In this document: piece by piece, positions 26,901 to 34,409 of the stretch
Position numbering within the stretch: the first letter of the stretch is position 1
Layout of the letters: the number at the start of each line of letters is the position of its first letter
Assembly: GCA_029259895.1 (NCBI GenBank)
Contig: JAJDEG010000690.1
Coordinates: 1-40,061, forward strand
DNA: 40,061 nucleotides
Direction: 5' to 3'
DNA from: Planctomycetota bacterium
Lineage (GTDB): Bacteria; Planctomycetota; Planctomycetia; Pirellulales; PLA5
Program-made: the position numbers and the translations under genes
Notes under the pieces: generated by a model
The model's database searches: none
Told to the model about the DNA's origin: nothing
Seen by the model: only the letters and a program-made list of their open reading frames with translations

Positions 26901-29900
26901 CCGGGCGAGTCGGTGGCATTGAACGACTTCGTCGTATCGTCGACGGGGTTGTATACGATTCAGGTTCAGGCGACGGCAGCGACCAGTTTCACGCTCCACG
27001 CCGCGCTCAACGCGAGCATCGAGCGGGAGACGTCGCCGAGTTTCGTTCAGCAAGTCGCTCGCCACGTAATCGACTTCAGTTCGCAATTCGCGACGGACTC
27101 TTGGTCGGCGGCGCAAGCGCTCGGCGCTCCGGACACGTTCCAGTATGGAGACCTTCCCACGGCGTGGGCGCCGGAGCCGATCAACGGAACGATGGAGTTC
27201 ATCACCGTCGGCTACGACGTGCCGGTTTACGCGACCGGGGCGGTTATCGTCGAGACAAACGGCAATGGATTCGTTCGCCGCGTGGAGACGCTCGACGTGG
27301 ACGGCGTGTACCACGTGGTTTGGGAAGACGTCGATCCGAGCCAGCCCGGCGCGCCGGCGAACTTCCAGGTTGCTTTCGAGCAGACTACGTACTTGGTGAC
27401 GGGCCTGCGCGTGACGATCGACACCGATCACGACATGCAAGCGTGGGAAGAGATCGACGCGATTATTCTCGAAGGCGTGCAGGCAGCGCTTTCCAACGAC
27501 ATTATCGCTACGGCGACGCCGATGGCGTTGTCGTCGATGGCGTTGCCCAACGGCGCCGAGCGATTGGCGGTGGCCGGCGTTACGGACGACGGCGCTTTCG
27601 ACTACTATCGCGTCGAAGCGACGGCCGGCGACGTGTTGTCGGTTGCCTTGTCGACGGAGGGGCGACCGGATCTAGATTTGGCGATCGTGGACGGAACCGG
27701 TCAGCCGCTGGCGCTGGGGATCGATCGACCGTTGGACACGAATCTATCGATCCACACATACGTCGTGCCGGCATCCGGGCCGGTTTACGTGCGCGTCGGT
27801 GGTGATGCGGATGTTGCCTACCGGTTGGTCGCCGTGCGGGGTGGAGAATTCGCGGTCGAGCCGAACAACGATCTCTCAACCGCAATCGACATCACGACGA
27901 GCGGTGTCGGCATGGGGTACGTCGGCGAAGGTGCATCCGGCTCGGGTGAGCCGGGGCAAACGGGGAGCGTCAACTTCACGCAGTTCGTCACCGACGGCGA
28001 GGGATTCAACTGGGACATCAGCGGCGACGGAAGCATCAACGACGGCACCAATGACGCCTACGACGGCGGCATGCGAAATCAGGGCTTTTCAAGCTTTAGC
28101 AACGGGTTGCTGGAGAACAACGACCGCGAGTTCGTTATCGGCCCCCAGGGCGACTTCGGCGGCGTCGAGACCACGCGGAAAGTGTACATCAGCGACAGCG
28201 AAGGCTTCGCCCGATTCTTGGAGATCATTACGAACACGAGCGGCGCGCCGGTGGTGCACACGGTGCAGATCGATACGAACCTCGGTTCGGACGGCACGCC
28301 GGGCGAACTCGTCACCACATCGAGCGGCGACGCCGTGTTCACGATTGACGACCTGTGGGTGCTCACCGACGACACCGACGGCAGCAACGATCCGACGATA
28401 CTACACATCGTCGCCGGCGCGGGCGGCGACGGGCCGTCGAGCGTTAACGCGACGGGCAGCGGGACGGTGCGTTACGAATACACGCTGACGCTGCAACCCG
28501 GCGAGACGCAGATCGTGATGCACTTCGGCGCGCAGAGCCAGAATCGCGCGATTGCGCTGGCCAAGGCGGACGATCTGGCGAATCTCGAGCGCGGAGCGTT
28601 GTCGGGGATGACGGCCGAAGAACTGGCGCAGATCGTGAACTTCCGACCCGCGGATGCCGTGGACGCGTTTTCCGTGTGGGCCAGTGCCGGCGACACGTTG
28701 TCGATCGCGACGCAAACGCCGGCGATCGGTTTCGATCCGTACGCCATCTCGCCGGAGGGTCCGACGGGAACCAATTCACTCGACCCGGCCGTCGAGTTGC
28801 TCGACGCCGACGGCAACGTCTTGGCGAGCGACGATAATAGCGGCGCGGATGGCCGCAATGCGCTGGTCAACTATACCGTCGCGACGGCCGGGTTGTATCA
28901 GATTCGCGTGGCAAGCAAAACCGGGTCGGGCGAGTACACGTTGTCGGTCGAAGGCGCGACGGGCTCCGTTCAACAAACTGCCGTTGTTGCGACCACGCCC
29001 GTCGACGGGGCCGCATTCCGTCCGGAGTCGTTCCCGCAGACGATCACGGTCGAGTTGTCGGCGGGCATCGCGCCGCTTTCCGTGGCGGCGGACGATCTGA
29101 CCGTCAACGGCATTGCCGCGGAATCGGTTGTGCAGATCGATGGCGATACGCTGGTGTTCACCTTGCCGGCGTCGGCCGACACGGGCGAAGGCACCTACGA
29201 CGTGTCGCTCGCCGCGGGATCGCTCGACGATCTCGCGGGCCGCGGAAACTCGGCCTATTCGGGGACGTTCCATGTCGACGCCACGGCGGCGCGGCTGATG
29301 GCGACGACGTTCAACGGCATGAGTTTCCCGGTCGACGCGCGGTTCGAGGGGAATGCGTTGAGCGCGACGTTCCGTTTCGATGAACCGGTGTTCCCGACGG
29401 CCGAGTTTTCGGCCTTCCAGCTGGTCGAAACGAATCGCAACCAGTCGTTCTTTCCGTTCGCGGTACAGTACAGCGACGACAACCGCACGCTGTCGGTCGT
29501 ATGGGGCGGGTTGCGCGAAGGCCAGTACACGCTGCGGCTATTCGACGGGGGCCTGCTCGATGTCGTCGGCAATCGGCTCGACGGGGAAGCCGTCGGCACG
29601 AATCCGGATGGAACGACCACGGGCGACGGCGTTCCTGGCGGCACGTACACGTTGAATTTCGTCGTCGACGTCGAACGCTCCGAAATCGATACGCTGTGGC
29701 AGCGAACGGGCGGGCTGGGAACGTTGGCGCTTCAGGCTGACGCCGTCGGTCACGTGACGTTCGCGGGAGATACGGATGCGTTCGCGATGCGCCTCGATGC
29801 CGGCGAGTCAGTCGACGCTGTGGTACGTCCTATTCGGCCCGGCGTTCTTAGCATGCGGCTGGTCGACAGCGACGGGAACGAATTGGCCGCGTCGTCTGCT

Positions 29901-32900
29901 GGCGCTGCGGGCGGAGCGGTGCATTTGGGCGGGTTCCGCGTGAGTGAGGCTGGGGAGTATCGCCTCGAAGTTTCCGGGGATACCGCCGATCAGGACTATG
30001 TCGTTACGCTGTCGCGCAATGCGAGCATCGAATCGCTTGGCGCAGCGGGTGCGCAGAGCCTCCATAGCGCTTCATCGACGGTTGCCGGCCAACGCTGGTC
30101 GGTGCTGGGCAACAGTACGCCGCGGGCCGTCGGAGATTATCGGCAGACGCAAACGGCGTCGGGCAACGTGGCGTTTCCCAACGAGTCGGACCTGACGTTT
30201 ACGCGCGCTGGGATGCCGCGCGGCGACGCCGTGCTCAATATCGAAGCGATGGTGTATCTGGAAGGCACGAGTGCCTTTCTCACGCTATATGCCGAAGGCC
30301 ACAACCTTGGCGACGTGTTCGTCGACGACGGCAACGGCTTTGAGGTATCGAACACCACGCTCACGGTGCCGCGGAGCATCGTCGAGGAGTTGGCCGCCGA
30401 TGGCGTAATCGAGTTGCGCGTTGTGCCGTCGCAGAATGTGTTCAACGTCTTTGGCGATTCTTACGTCGAAATTGAGTTCACTTACGCGAGTTCCAGCGTC
30501 GTATGGGGCGTGCGGCCCGCCGAAGGCGATATTGTCGTCATCGATCCGTCGTCGGGCGAAGTCGTCCGCTCGTTCGCGGCACCCGACGCGCTTGCGCCAG
30601 AGCACAGCAACATTGGTCTGACGACGGCGGACAACGGATCGACGCTGTTGTATATCAATTCCGATGTCGATCCGAATCTCGTTTACCGATTGAATCCGAC
30701 GACCGGCGCGGTGCTGAGCACGTCGACGGTTACGGGAGCCGGCTACGATGGCCTCGGTTTCGACGGTAATCTCGCGACGAGTACGGTTTATTCCGCCGAC
30801 ATGTCGACCAATCCAGGCTGGACGCTCACCGGCCAGTGGGCCTACGGGCAGCCGACCGGCAGCGGTGGATTCTCACCGGACCCGACGTCCGGATTCACGG
30901 GACCGAACGTGATCGGCTACAACCTCAATGGCGACTACCCGGACAACGTATCGAACACGTTCTACGCCACGACGCCGGCGATCGACGCCCGCGGCGTGAC
31001 CGGTACGACGCTGTCGTTTTATCGGTGGCTGGGGATCGAATCGTGTTGCGACGACGTGAACATCCAGGTGAGCAACAACGGCACGAATTGGACGACGATC
31101 TGGGAGAACTCTAGCGGCGACATCATCGACACGGGTTGGGTGTTGCAGACGTTCGATATATCGGCCGTGGCGGACAATCAGGCGAACGTTCGTGTCCGTT
31201 GGGGCCTTGGTCCGACCGACGGCTCGGTGACTTACGCCGGTTGGAATATCGACGACGTGCTGGTGACGGGGCAAACGGCGGCCGATCCGAAGCTGTTTTT
31301 CTCGCAGCGCGACGATCAGCTCGTGCGGCAGGAAGGATTCAATGGCTCCACGACCGCGGACTGGGGGACGGGCGCTCCGCGCGGCGGCCTGGCGGGTGAC
31401 GACAACGGCCGCTTGTTTGCGATGTTCGACGACGGTTTGATTCACGAGATTGACCCCGACAGCGATACCGACGCCTTTATCGGCATTCCAATCACGCCGC
31501 CGGCCACGGACATCGAGGGACTGGCCTTCGACGGGGCGTTTCTCTATGCCTCGACCGCCTCGGGCGTACTGTACACGATCGACGCGACGACGGGCGACGT
31601 GGTTGCGCAGATCGACGTGCCGCGGGGCGGATTGTACGGTTTGGCGTCGGGGGCGACGCTCGCGCTGACGGTGCCGAGCGCACTCGTGCCGCAGGGAAGC
31701 GTGTGGAAATACTTCGATCAAGGGCAGGATTTGGGTACGGCCTGGCGAGCGCGGACGTTCGACGACGCCGCGTGGTCTTCCGGCCCGGCGCGGCTCGGTT
31801 ATGGCGGCGACGGTGAAGTAACAACGGTCAGATTCGGCGGGAACGTCAACAACAAGTTTCCGACGACTTACTTCCGCCACCACTTCCAGGTCGCCGATCC
31901 GGCGCAGATCGAGTCGTTATTCCTGGAGCTGATTCGCGACGACGGCGCGGCCGTTTATCTCAACGGCAATTTGATCGTGCTGGACAATCTTCCGTCCAAC
32001 CCGGCATATGGCACATTTGCGTTCGGCTCCATCGGCGGCAACGGCGAACAGCAATGGAATCCGTTCGACGTCAATCCTTCGCTGTTGGTCGCTGGCGATA
32101 ACGTGCTGGCCGTGGAGATCCATCAGGCCGCGCCCGACAGTTCCGACCTGGGATTCGATTTGCGGATCACGGCCACGCCGCGCCCGCCGTTGGTTGCCGA
32201 TATTGACGTCTACGCGCTCGATCTGACGGGGCATGTCGGCGGCACTCTGGACATCACGCTCGATGGCGTTTTCGGCAATAGCCTTTCGTCCGCGAAGCTC
32301 GAGCTGCTCGGGCCCGGCGGAGGAAGCGTGTTGGCCACGGGGCAAGTCGCCGGCGTCGATCCGGAGGGCCTTTCCTACGACGTTGGCATTCTGTCGTTCG
32401 TCGTGCCGGAGGATGGAGTCTATACGATTCGTGTGACGTCGCTGGTCGAATCGCGGTACGTGCTGTCGGTGACCGAAAACGCCGTGTTCGACAGCGAGCC
32501 GAACAATTCCAGCGGCGATGGGCTGCGTTCGCTCGACGCGCTTAGGGTGGCGACGGGTTTCGTGTTCGACGCGGAAGACCCGCTCGATCTTTATGCATTG
32601 ACGCTGACGGCGGGCGAGCGCGTGCGGCTGGTGACGGAGAGGCTGCTACCGCAGACGCCACTTTTTGGCATGGGATTAGACCCGCGGATCGACGTCTACA
32701 CGTCCACCGGGGAGTTGCTCGTATCACGCTCGGATTCCGTGCAATTTGGCCTGGATCCGGTGGTCGATTTTGTCGCGCCGGCGGATGGCGTGTATCACAT
32801 TGGCGTCGGCACGGACTCGGGCATCGGCGAGTACCGATTGACGGTCTCGTCGCTACCGGCGGCCGACGTGCATGTGGCCGATGTGGTCGTCGGCGGATCG

Positions 32901-33959
32901 AACTGGAACGCGGAAACCGCCACGAACGTGGCGGCGGCGGGATTAGGTGCGGCGGTGAACTCGGTATTCGCGTCGACCGACGCGGTGCCGGTCGTGTTGC
33001 CGTGGATTGGGTTGGACCGCGTCGCGATTACGTTTACGGCCGACGTAAGCGTGGCCGCCGGCGATCTGCGGATTTACGGCGTCAACGGCGCGTCGTACGC
33101 GGCGACGGATTTCGCTTACGATGCGGCGACGTTCACGGCGTCGTGGACGTTGGGCGATGCGATCGCGGACGACAATCTGCTGTTGATACTTTCCGACGAC
33201 GTGACGGGCGGCGGGGAGCGGCTGGACGGCAACGGCGATTCGTTGCCGGGCGGGGCGTTCGTGCGGCGATTCCGCGTGCTTGTCGGCGACGTCAACGGCG
33301 ATGGACGCACGAACGTGCTGGACGCCGTGGACGTGCGGAATCATTTCGCCGTCGACACGAACGACGTGGCGTATCTCGCGCGGGCCGATCTGGACGGCTC
33401 CGGCGACGTCGGCATGGACGACCTGGCGATGGTGGCGGGCCGAATGTTCCGCGCTTCGGCGAGCAGCGAACCGGCGCTGATGCCGCTTGCGGGCGACTTC
33501 AATCGCGATGGAATCGTCGGTGTGAGGGACTTGATCTACTTGCGGAATCGACTCGATTTGCAGGGCGCAACGACGCTCGACGGCGACATGACCGGCGACG
33601 GTTTTGTGGATCTTCGGGACGTGGCGATGCTGGTGGCGAGCATGGGGCAGACGGCGGCAGCGCCTCCGGGAGCGCTCGTGGCCCGGGCAGCGACGGCGCT
33701 GCGACCGACGAGTGGCGTGCAGGCGCGTCGTTTGCAGGCGAATGTGGCCGACCGGGCGCTCGATGGGTTGAACGGTTCGCTGACGGCGCGTACGACGCGG
33801 CGGGCAAGAATGGCGGCGTCGGCGGATGCGTCGCTGCGGGTCGATCGCGGTGAGGACGGACTGCGGGTGCGGGCGATGCGGCGGACGAGCGACTCGGCGA
33901 GTGACACGGCGGCGGCCGCGCGCGATGTGGCGCTGTCCGCTATAATCGATCCGCGATAG
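17901..33959 (+). CDS. Giant mosaic surface protein: lamin-tail domains, CotH kinase, beta-helix, PA14, PPC repeats, dockerins
   Basis: A 5352-residue protein taking 40% of the window. The ATG at 17901 has AAGGA 8 bases ahead. Order by residue: LETLEGRQML motif 26-35; lamin-tail domain 37-190; CotH kinase-like 335-690 with HDLDS (596-600); two WKYxDxG jelly-roll-like repeats (764-927, 941-1104); beta-helix about 1147-1437; lamin-tail domains 1615-1756 and 1761-1900; third WKY-type repeat 1913-2073; three lamin-tail domains 2086-2556; FN3 2558-2644; SbsA-like Ig 2645-2735; PA14-like 2796-2904; several pre-peptidase C-terminal repeats between 2930 and 4990; a pappalysin-type scarf-like domain 3054-3193; an adhesin or MAM-like jelly roll 4295-4459; fourth WKY repeat 4602-4760; Ig block 4994-5129; two dockerin pairs 5130-5252; Arg-rich tail. 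Domain limits are approximate. Surface adhesion, glycan binding and possible protein phosphorylation are inferred. Confidence 0.95.
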   Translation: MRRLAGRPRRPIRTSKARRPRPRLGLETLEGRQMLAADVVVSEIMYNPSSRNPLDEFIELHNRGDEAADLNAWQVSDGVAFTFGATSLAAGDYLVVAADLAKFQANYPGVTNVVGGWTGELSNTGERVEISDALGATIDRVTYADEGDWALRLRGPVDRNHQGWVWFADHDGLGKSIEVVNLLQGNNNGQNWLPSVSAGGTPGAANSVAATDIAPIISDAIHTPAIPRSTDAVTIRAEIDDELASGATAEVFWRVDGDVSFTATAMVDDGTSGDLTAGDGVFAATLPAQPHGTVVEFYLRAADAASNVRTWPGPTDTSGTQGANLLYQVDNGFFAGEEPIYRLIMTEAERFELESMGNDGFERSSNAQMNATFISMIGDDVEVRYNVGQRLRGASSRGFNVKSYRLNIPSDRDWQGVTAINLNARSVYSQVAGSAIFAAAGLPAAEATLAQVRVNGSDLSSGGGYAHLEVTNGDFVGNHFGDDSDGNLYNKRRPDNKWAFRNGNVQQYLNDGWDKDTNSSINDWTDLDDFLNVINNAPEFTYVETISPHVNIDQWLRWFATMTLMDSNETNPSIGTDDDYAMYRGIDDPRFVLIPHDLDSVLGNQGSSTTADLFRMLTDAGGLPQLVDFFSHPDIAWRYYAQLRELATTVFSSERFDPLLQNLLGGKAPQATIDAMQQFMAARIPFVLSQIPSEVTISSALPNSNGFLRTTSATTTLTGFAPVEGTKQVLVGGTAVSYNPRTGAWTSGLPQLASENILPALSTWKYNDQGIDLGTAWRESAFNDAAWPSGPGQLGFGDGDEGTTINCGASAPACDSGNILTYYFRHTINLPEPSRYTGLVFRVLRDDGVAIYLNGVEVVRDNLAPGATFSDSAETFVNGAAENQYFEFFVPSTSLVAGANVLAAEVHQNGPNSSDISFDLAVEGLLTDVTPATFITAGSAWKYLDNGVDQGTAWRQPTFNDAAWLTGNAQLGYGDGDETTVINCGPSQNCRSNNIPTYYFRKTFEVANAAQVATLRLRLLRDDGAAVYINGVEVARDNLPTNATFDTFAPSTIGGGGESTFFEFDLNSASLVSGTNTIAVEIHQQSATSSDVSFDLELVGTVSPTSIDENVPLLPGINRVLVQALGDNGVEVDRRTIDIWYDDATAPVYSGTISANTTWTAQNGPHRVSGELVVAAGATLTVEAGATVFFNPGSSLTVHGRLEAVGTDTRRIRLGGLPTAAGNWSGMLFDGPTALNRLSFVDIDGAANGDSIVVAGSSLEVANATFGPTNFSVIAFEDSSILVRDSVFPNVGAQVQISGEGLPTGKRVSIEGNTFPSRITQSPTIEFRSAQRPGPVFQVRDNVFEGGPLSPAALVLAGADAYVEGNYFRGFRINGAAAIIARGDGGLATHLTLGRNTISGNSIGVVLLDGSRLVSQSNTFADNTSAAISFGDVASQTPGAAATLSGDIAWGNGQTISGAVVNDPTHGTTEIAVDFSLVPADAAALGTGNITADPRFADTSTYALRSSSPAIGAGPQGQNIGASAPKGAVVGNEPQGITTSNGATLTVGGAGVVSYFSRIDNGSLRSEVPVSQPFVLSGLSDGPHSVQIIPRDAAGVLQGFSTPANSDTWIVDSTLSRVQISEVLAINRATTTVAGFTPDFIELHNDGVAAIDLSGMFLSDDPGIPTKYIFAEGTTIAVGEYLVLYADVAGALSSAEIQLPFALDGAGDGVYLYAPDLTIVDQVTFGMQIADLSVARMAGGEWSLAQPTPGAGYARAATGDASLVVINEWLATADRLLGDDFVELYNRDSLPVSLGGLAITDNFYAAPRKHEFAPLSFIPAGGYGVFTADGNASARADHLSFRLSAWREALMLVDEGNRPIDVVLFGPQSTDVSQGRSPDAGSTYRLFTAPSPGLANADVPVLSQPILAVDSIWRYEDTGTNLGTEWREAGYNDTFWATGAGILFVENADLPGPKNTPLNLGSTTFYYRTEFDADAISDGVDLLQLSLLVDDGAVVYLNGQEIVRLGMPGGTITHNTFASRHVGAAAFEGPFAIPRASLLPGTNVLAVEVHQDDGSSSDTVFAATLDAVLPPSDARTTNTFGLLDHLRITEMLFNGSAGETTEFVELINTGDAALDLTGVRFTRGIDFTFGAVMLAPGERIVLAQDVATFEALYGTGINVVGNYGGSLANGGEEIKLTLPTPLTGAIEQFIYDDGWYPLSDGGGYSLVVRDVGSSASLDNPASWRASYFLGGTPGTGDGGQIVVNEVLANSGAPGGDWVEVHNTTNRELDIGGWLLTDDLATPQKYAIPAGTIVPAGDYRVFTEETGFGSGDAADPFSLAAPGGEVHLIGVDAIGNLTGYVDTLAFGASEAGVTIGRYTRSDGNVDVVRLASATQGTANALPAIGPILVSEVMYRPAAGGDEFIELYNPTAATVSLYDELGGTPAAWQLAGAVDFEFPAGAAIAAGERVLIVGIDPAAYRTAHQIPAGVAIFGPYTGDLADGGDNLQLLAPDAVDPTLLLLVDRVAYDNAAPWPRLADGRGSALIRNGETSYGNEAASWLASNLGGTPGTANREVDRTPPTAPSDLAATVIDATQNDLTWTAASDGESGIALYRIFRNGAVIGTSTTTDFSDQEAVAGQTYVYEVAAVNGDSLVGPRSVSATVSTLGITVAGNLDDSRVVVIFSETVTAASAEIVGSYAIGGLTVSSATLAADGRTVTLVTSAVTGGRNYTLTVNGIVGTAGSVLPSGVSTSFRGGSAGFTVRDVQSASANSPSNLTQAEELLALPPNSSQIVSETTVILPAIDLRDPDTGLGGRFPLNQPFPNGVAGVNDDRFAVHVTGTLFIPLNLAGTWTFGTRNDDGLRLRIGGEDVIVDPSGHGPADRFGTVDLEVGFHTVEINYWDGTQGSLLEFFAAPGSFTDFDATSAWRLVGDTANGGLSVTTLPLPTAEVEWQRVGPLGSGIFEFSSSGSVSGPGSFTEFDVQLLAGQTLSVAIAPASASALPVFLINQDGLPVVAAIGQMPGESVALNDFVVSSTGLYTIQVQATAATSFTLHAALNASIERETSPSFVQQVARHVIDFSSQFATDSWSAAQALGAPDTFQYGDLPTAWAPEPINGTMEFITVGYDVPVYATGAVIVETNGNGFVRRVETLDVDGVYHVVWEDVDPSQPGAPANFQVAFEQTTYLVTGLRVTIDTDHDMQAWEEIDAIILEGVQAALSNDIIATATPMALSSMALPNGAERLAVAGVTDDGAFDYYRVEATAGDVLSVALSTEGRPDLDLAIVDGTGQPLALGIDRPLDTNLSIHTYVVPASGPVYVRVGGDADVAYRLVAVRGGEFAVEPNNDLSTAIDITTSGVGMGYVGEGASGSGEPGQTGSVNFTQFVTDGEGFNWDISGDGSINDGTNDAYDGGMRNQGFSSFSNGLLENNDREFVIGPQGDFGGVETTRKVYISDSEGFARFLEIITNTSGAPVVHTVQIDTNLGSDGTPGELVTTSSGDAVFTIDDLWVLTDDTDGSNDPTILHIVAGAGGDGPSSVNATGSGTVRYEYTLTLQPGETQIVMHFGAQSQNRAIALAKADDLANLERGALSGMTAEELAQIVNFRPADAVDAFSVWASAGDTLSIATQTPAIGFDPYAISPEGPTGTNSLDPAVELLDADGNVLASDDNSGADGRNALVNYTVATAGLYQIRVASKTGSGEYTLSVEGATGSVQQTAVVATTPVDGAAFRPESFPQTITVELSAGIAPLSVAADDLTVNGIAAESVVQIDGDTLVFTLPASADTGEGTYDVSLAAGSLDDLAGRGNSAYSGTFHVDATAARLMATTFNGMSFPVDARFEGNALSATFRFDEPVFPTAEFSAFQLVETNRNQSFFPFAVQYSDDNRTLSVVWGGLREGQYTLRLFDGGLLDVVGNRLDGEAVGTNPDGTTTGDGVPGGTYTLNFVVDVERSEIDTLWQRTGGLGTLALQADAVGHVTFAGDTDAFAMRLDAGESVDAVVRPIRPGVLSMRLVDSDGNELAASSAGAAGGAVHLGGFRVSEAGEYRLEVSGDTADQDYVVTLSRNASIESLGAAGAQSLHSASSTVAGQRWSVLGNSTPRAVGDYRQTQTASGNVAFPNESDLTFTRAGMPRGDAVLNIEAMVYLEGTSAFLTLYAEGHNLGDVFVDDGNGFEVSNTTLTVPRSIVEELAADGVIELRVVPSQNVFNVFGDSYVEIEFTYASSSVVWGVRPAEGDIVVIDPSSGEVVRSFAAPDALAPEHSNIGLTTADNGSTLLYINSDVDPNLVYRLNPTTGAVLSTSTVTGAGYDGLGFDGNLATSTVYSADMSTNPGWTLTGQWAYGQPTGSGGFSPDPTSGFTGPNVIGYNLNGDYPDNVSNTFYATTPAIDARGVTGTTLSFYRWLGIESCCDDVNIQVSNNGTNWTTIWENSSGDIIDTGWVLQTFDISAVADNQANVRVRWGLGPTDGSVTYAGWNIDDVLVTGQTAADPKLFFSQRDDQLVRQEGFNGSTTADWGTGAPRGGLAGDDNGRLFAMFDDGLIHEIDPDSDTDAFIGIPITPPATDIEGLAFDGAFLYASTASGVLYTIDATTGDVVAQIDVPRGGLYGLASGATLALTVPSALVPQGSVWKYFDQGQDLGTAWRARTFDDAAWSSGPARLGYGGDGEVTTVRFGGNVNNKFPTTYFRHHFQVADPAQIESLFLELIRDDGAAVYLNGNLIVLDNLPSNPAYGTFAFGSIGGNGEQQWNPFDVNPSLLVAGDNVLAVEIHQAAPDSSDLGFDLRITATPRPPLVADIDVYALDLTGHVGGTLDITLDGVFGNSLSSAKLELLGPGGGSVLATGQVAGVDPEGLSYDVGILSFVVPEDGVYTIRVTSLVESRYVLSVTENAVFDSEPNNSSGDGLRSLDALRVATGFVFDAEDPLDLYALTLTAGERVRLVTERLLPQTPLFGMGLDPRIDVYTSTGELLVSRSDSVQFGLDPVVDFVAPADGVYHIGVGTDSGIGEYRLTVSSLPAADVHVADVVVGGSNWNAETATNVAAAGLGAAVNSVFASTDAVPVVLPWIGLDRVAITFTADVSVAAGDLRIYGVNGASYAATDFAYDAATFTASWTLGDAIADDNLLLILSDDVTGGGERLDGNGDSLPGGAFVRRFRVLVGDVNGDGRTNVLDAVDVRNHFAVDTNDVAYLARADLDGSGDVGMDDLAMVAGRMFRASASSEPALMPLAGDFNRDGIVGVRDLIYLRNRLDLQGATTLDGDMTGDGFVDLRDVAMLVASMGQTAAAPPGALVARAATALRPTSGVQARRLQANVADRALDGLNGSLTARTTRRARMAASADASLRVDRGEDGLRVRAMRRTSDSASDTAAAARDVALSAIIDPR
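33941..33946 (+). promoter_or_regulatory. Possible -10 element for the cupin-hrpB pair
   Basis: TATAAT occurs in the last codons of the giant gene, 77 bp before the cupin start. No convincing -35 element is present, and it may be a codon coincidence. Confidence 0.2.
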
Positions 33960-33961
33960 GA

Positions 33962-33989
33962 CGCGCGGCGATGCGGTTTCAGCCGCGCG
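33962..33989 (+). other. Strong hairpin just after the giant gene stop
   Basis: CGCGCGGC (33962-33969) pairs perfectly with GCCGCGCG (33982-33989) around a 12-base loop, beginning 3 bases after the stop codon. There is no T-run, so it may stabilise the 3' end or be a non-canonical terminator. Confidence 0.5.
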
Positions 33990-34022
33990 GCCATTGCGTA
34001 CCGCGCTGGTCGAGGCCAATCC

Positions 34023-34409
34023 ATGCCGCTTGAGAATCTTTTTGCCGACTTGCCTGCGGCGGGCGCCGAGGAACGCTTCGACGCGCTGGTCGAACGATCG
34101 GCGTTTCGGCTGGAACGGATCGTTTCGACGGGGCAAGCGACGCCGGCGGGCCAGTGGCTTTGCCAGGGGCGAGCCGAGTGGGTGGTGCTGCTGGCCGGGT
34201 CGGCGGGTTTGCGATTCGAGGACGAGGCGGCGGAGCGGACGCTGCGGCCGGGCGATTGTTTGTATATCGCGGCTGAGCGGCGACATCGGGTCGAACGGAC
34301 CGACGGCGAGCGGGCGACCGTTTGGTTGGCGCTGCATTTCGATGTTGTGGACCGCGATACGGTGAACTGCGATACGGTGGACCGCGATACCGTGGAAACG
34401 CCATCGTGA
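34023..34409 (+). CDS. Small cupin-domain protein
   Basis: A 128-residue single-domain cupin. The ATG at 34023 has GAGG 7 bases ahead. The core shows WVVLLAGSAGLRFEDEAAERTLRPGDCLYIAAERRHRVERTDGERATVWLALHF: cupin motif 1 is degenerate and motif 2 is PGDxxxIxxxxxHxV, with His as a possible metal ligand. Function is unknown; similar proteins are annotated as cupin-domain or phosphoribosylaminoimidazole carboxylase-like. The C-terminal tail VDRDTVNCDTVDRDTVE derives from three 15-bp repeats. The TGA stop overlaps the GTG start of hrpB (GTGA), suggesting coupled translation. Confidence 0.8.
   Translation: MPLENLFADLPAAGAEERFDALVERSAFRLERIVSTGQATPAGQWLCQGRAEWVVLLAGSAGLRFEDEAAERTLRPGDCLYIAAERRHRVERTDGERATVWLALHFDVVDRDTVNCDTVDRDTVETPS
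34347..34391. repeat. Three tandem 15-bp units at the end of the cupin gene
   Basis: gtggaccgcgatacg, gtgaactgcgatacg and gtggaccgcgatacc lie in frame and encode VDRDT, VNCDT and VDRDT. Confidence 0.9.

Noticed and set aside
32943-34337. 464-codon minus-strand frame over the end of the giant gene and the cupin gene
   Set aside because: Composition is low-complexity Arg/His and it lies antisense to recognised dockerin and cupin coding sequence.
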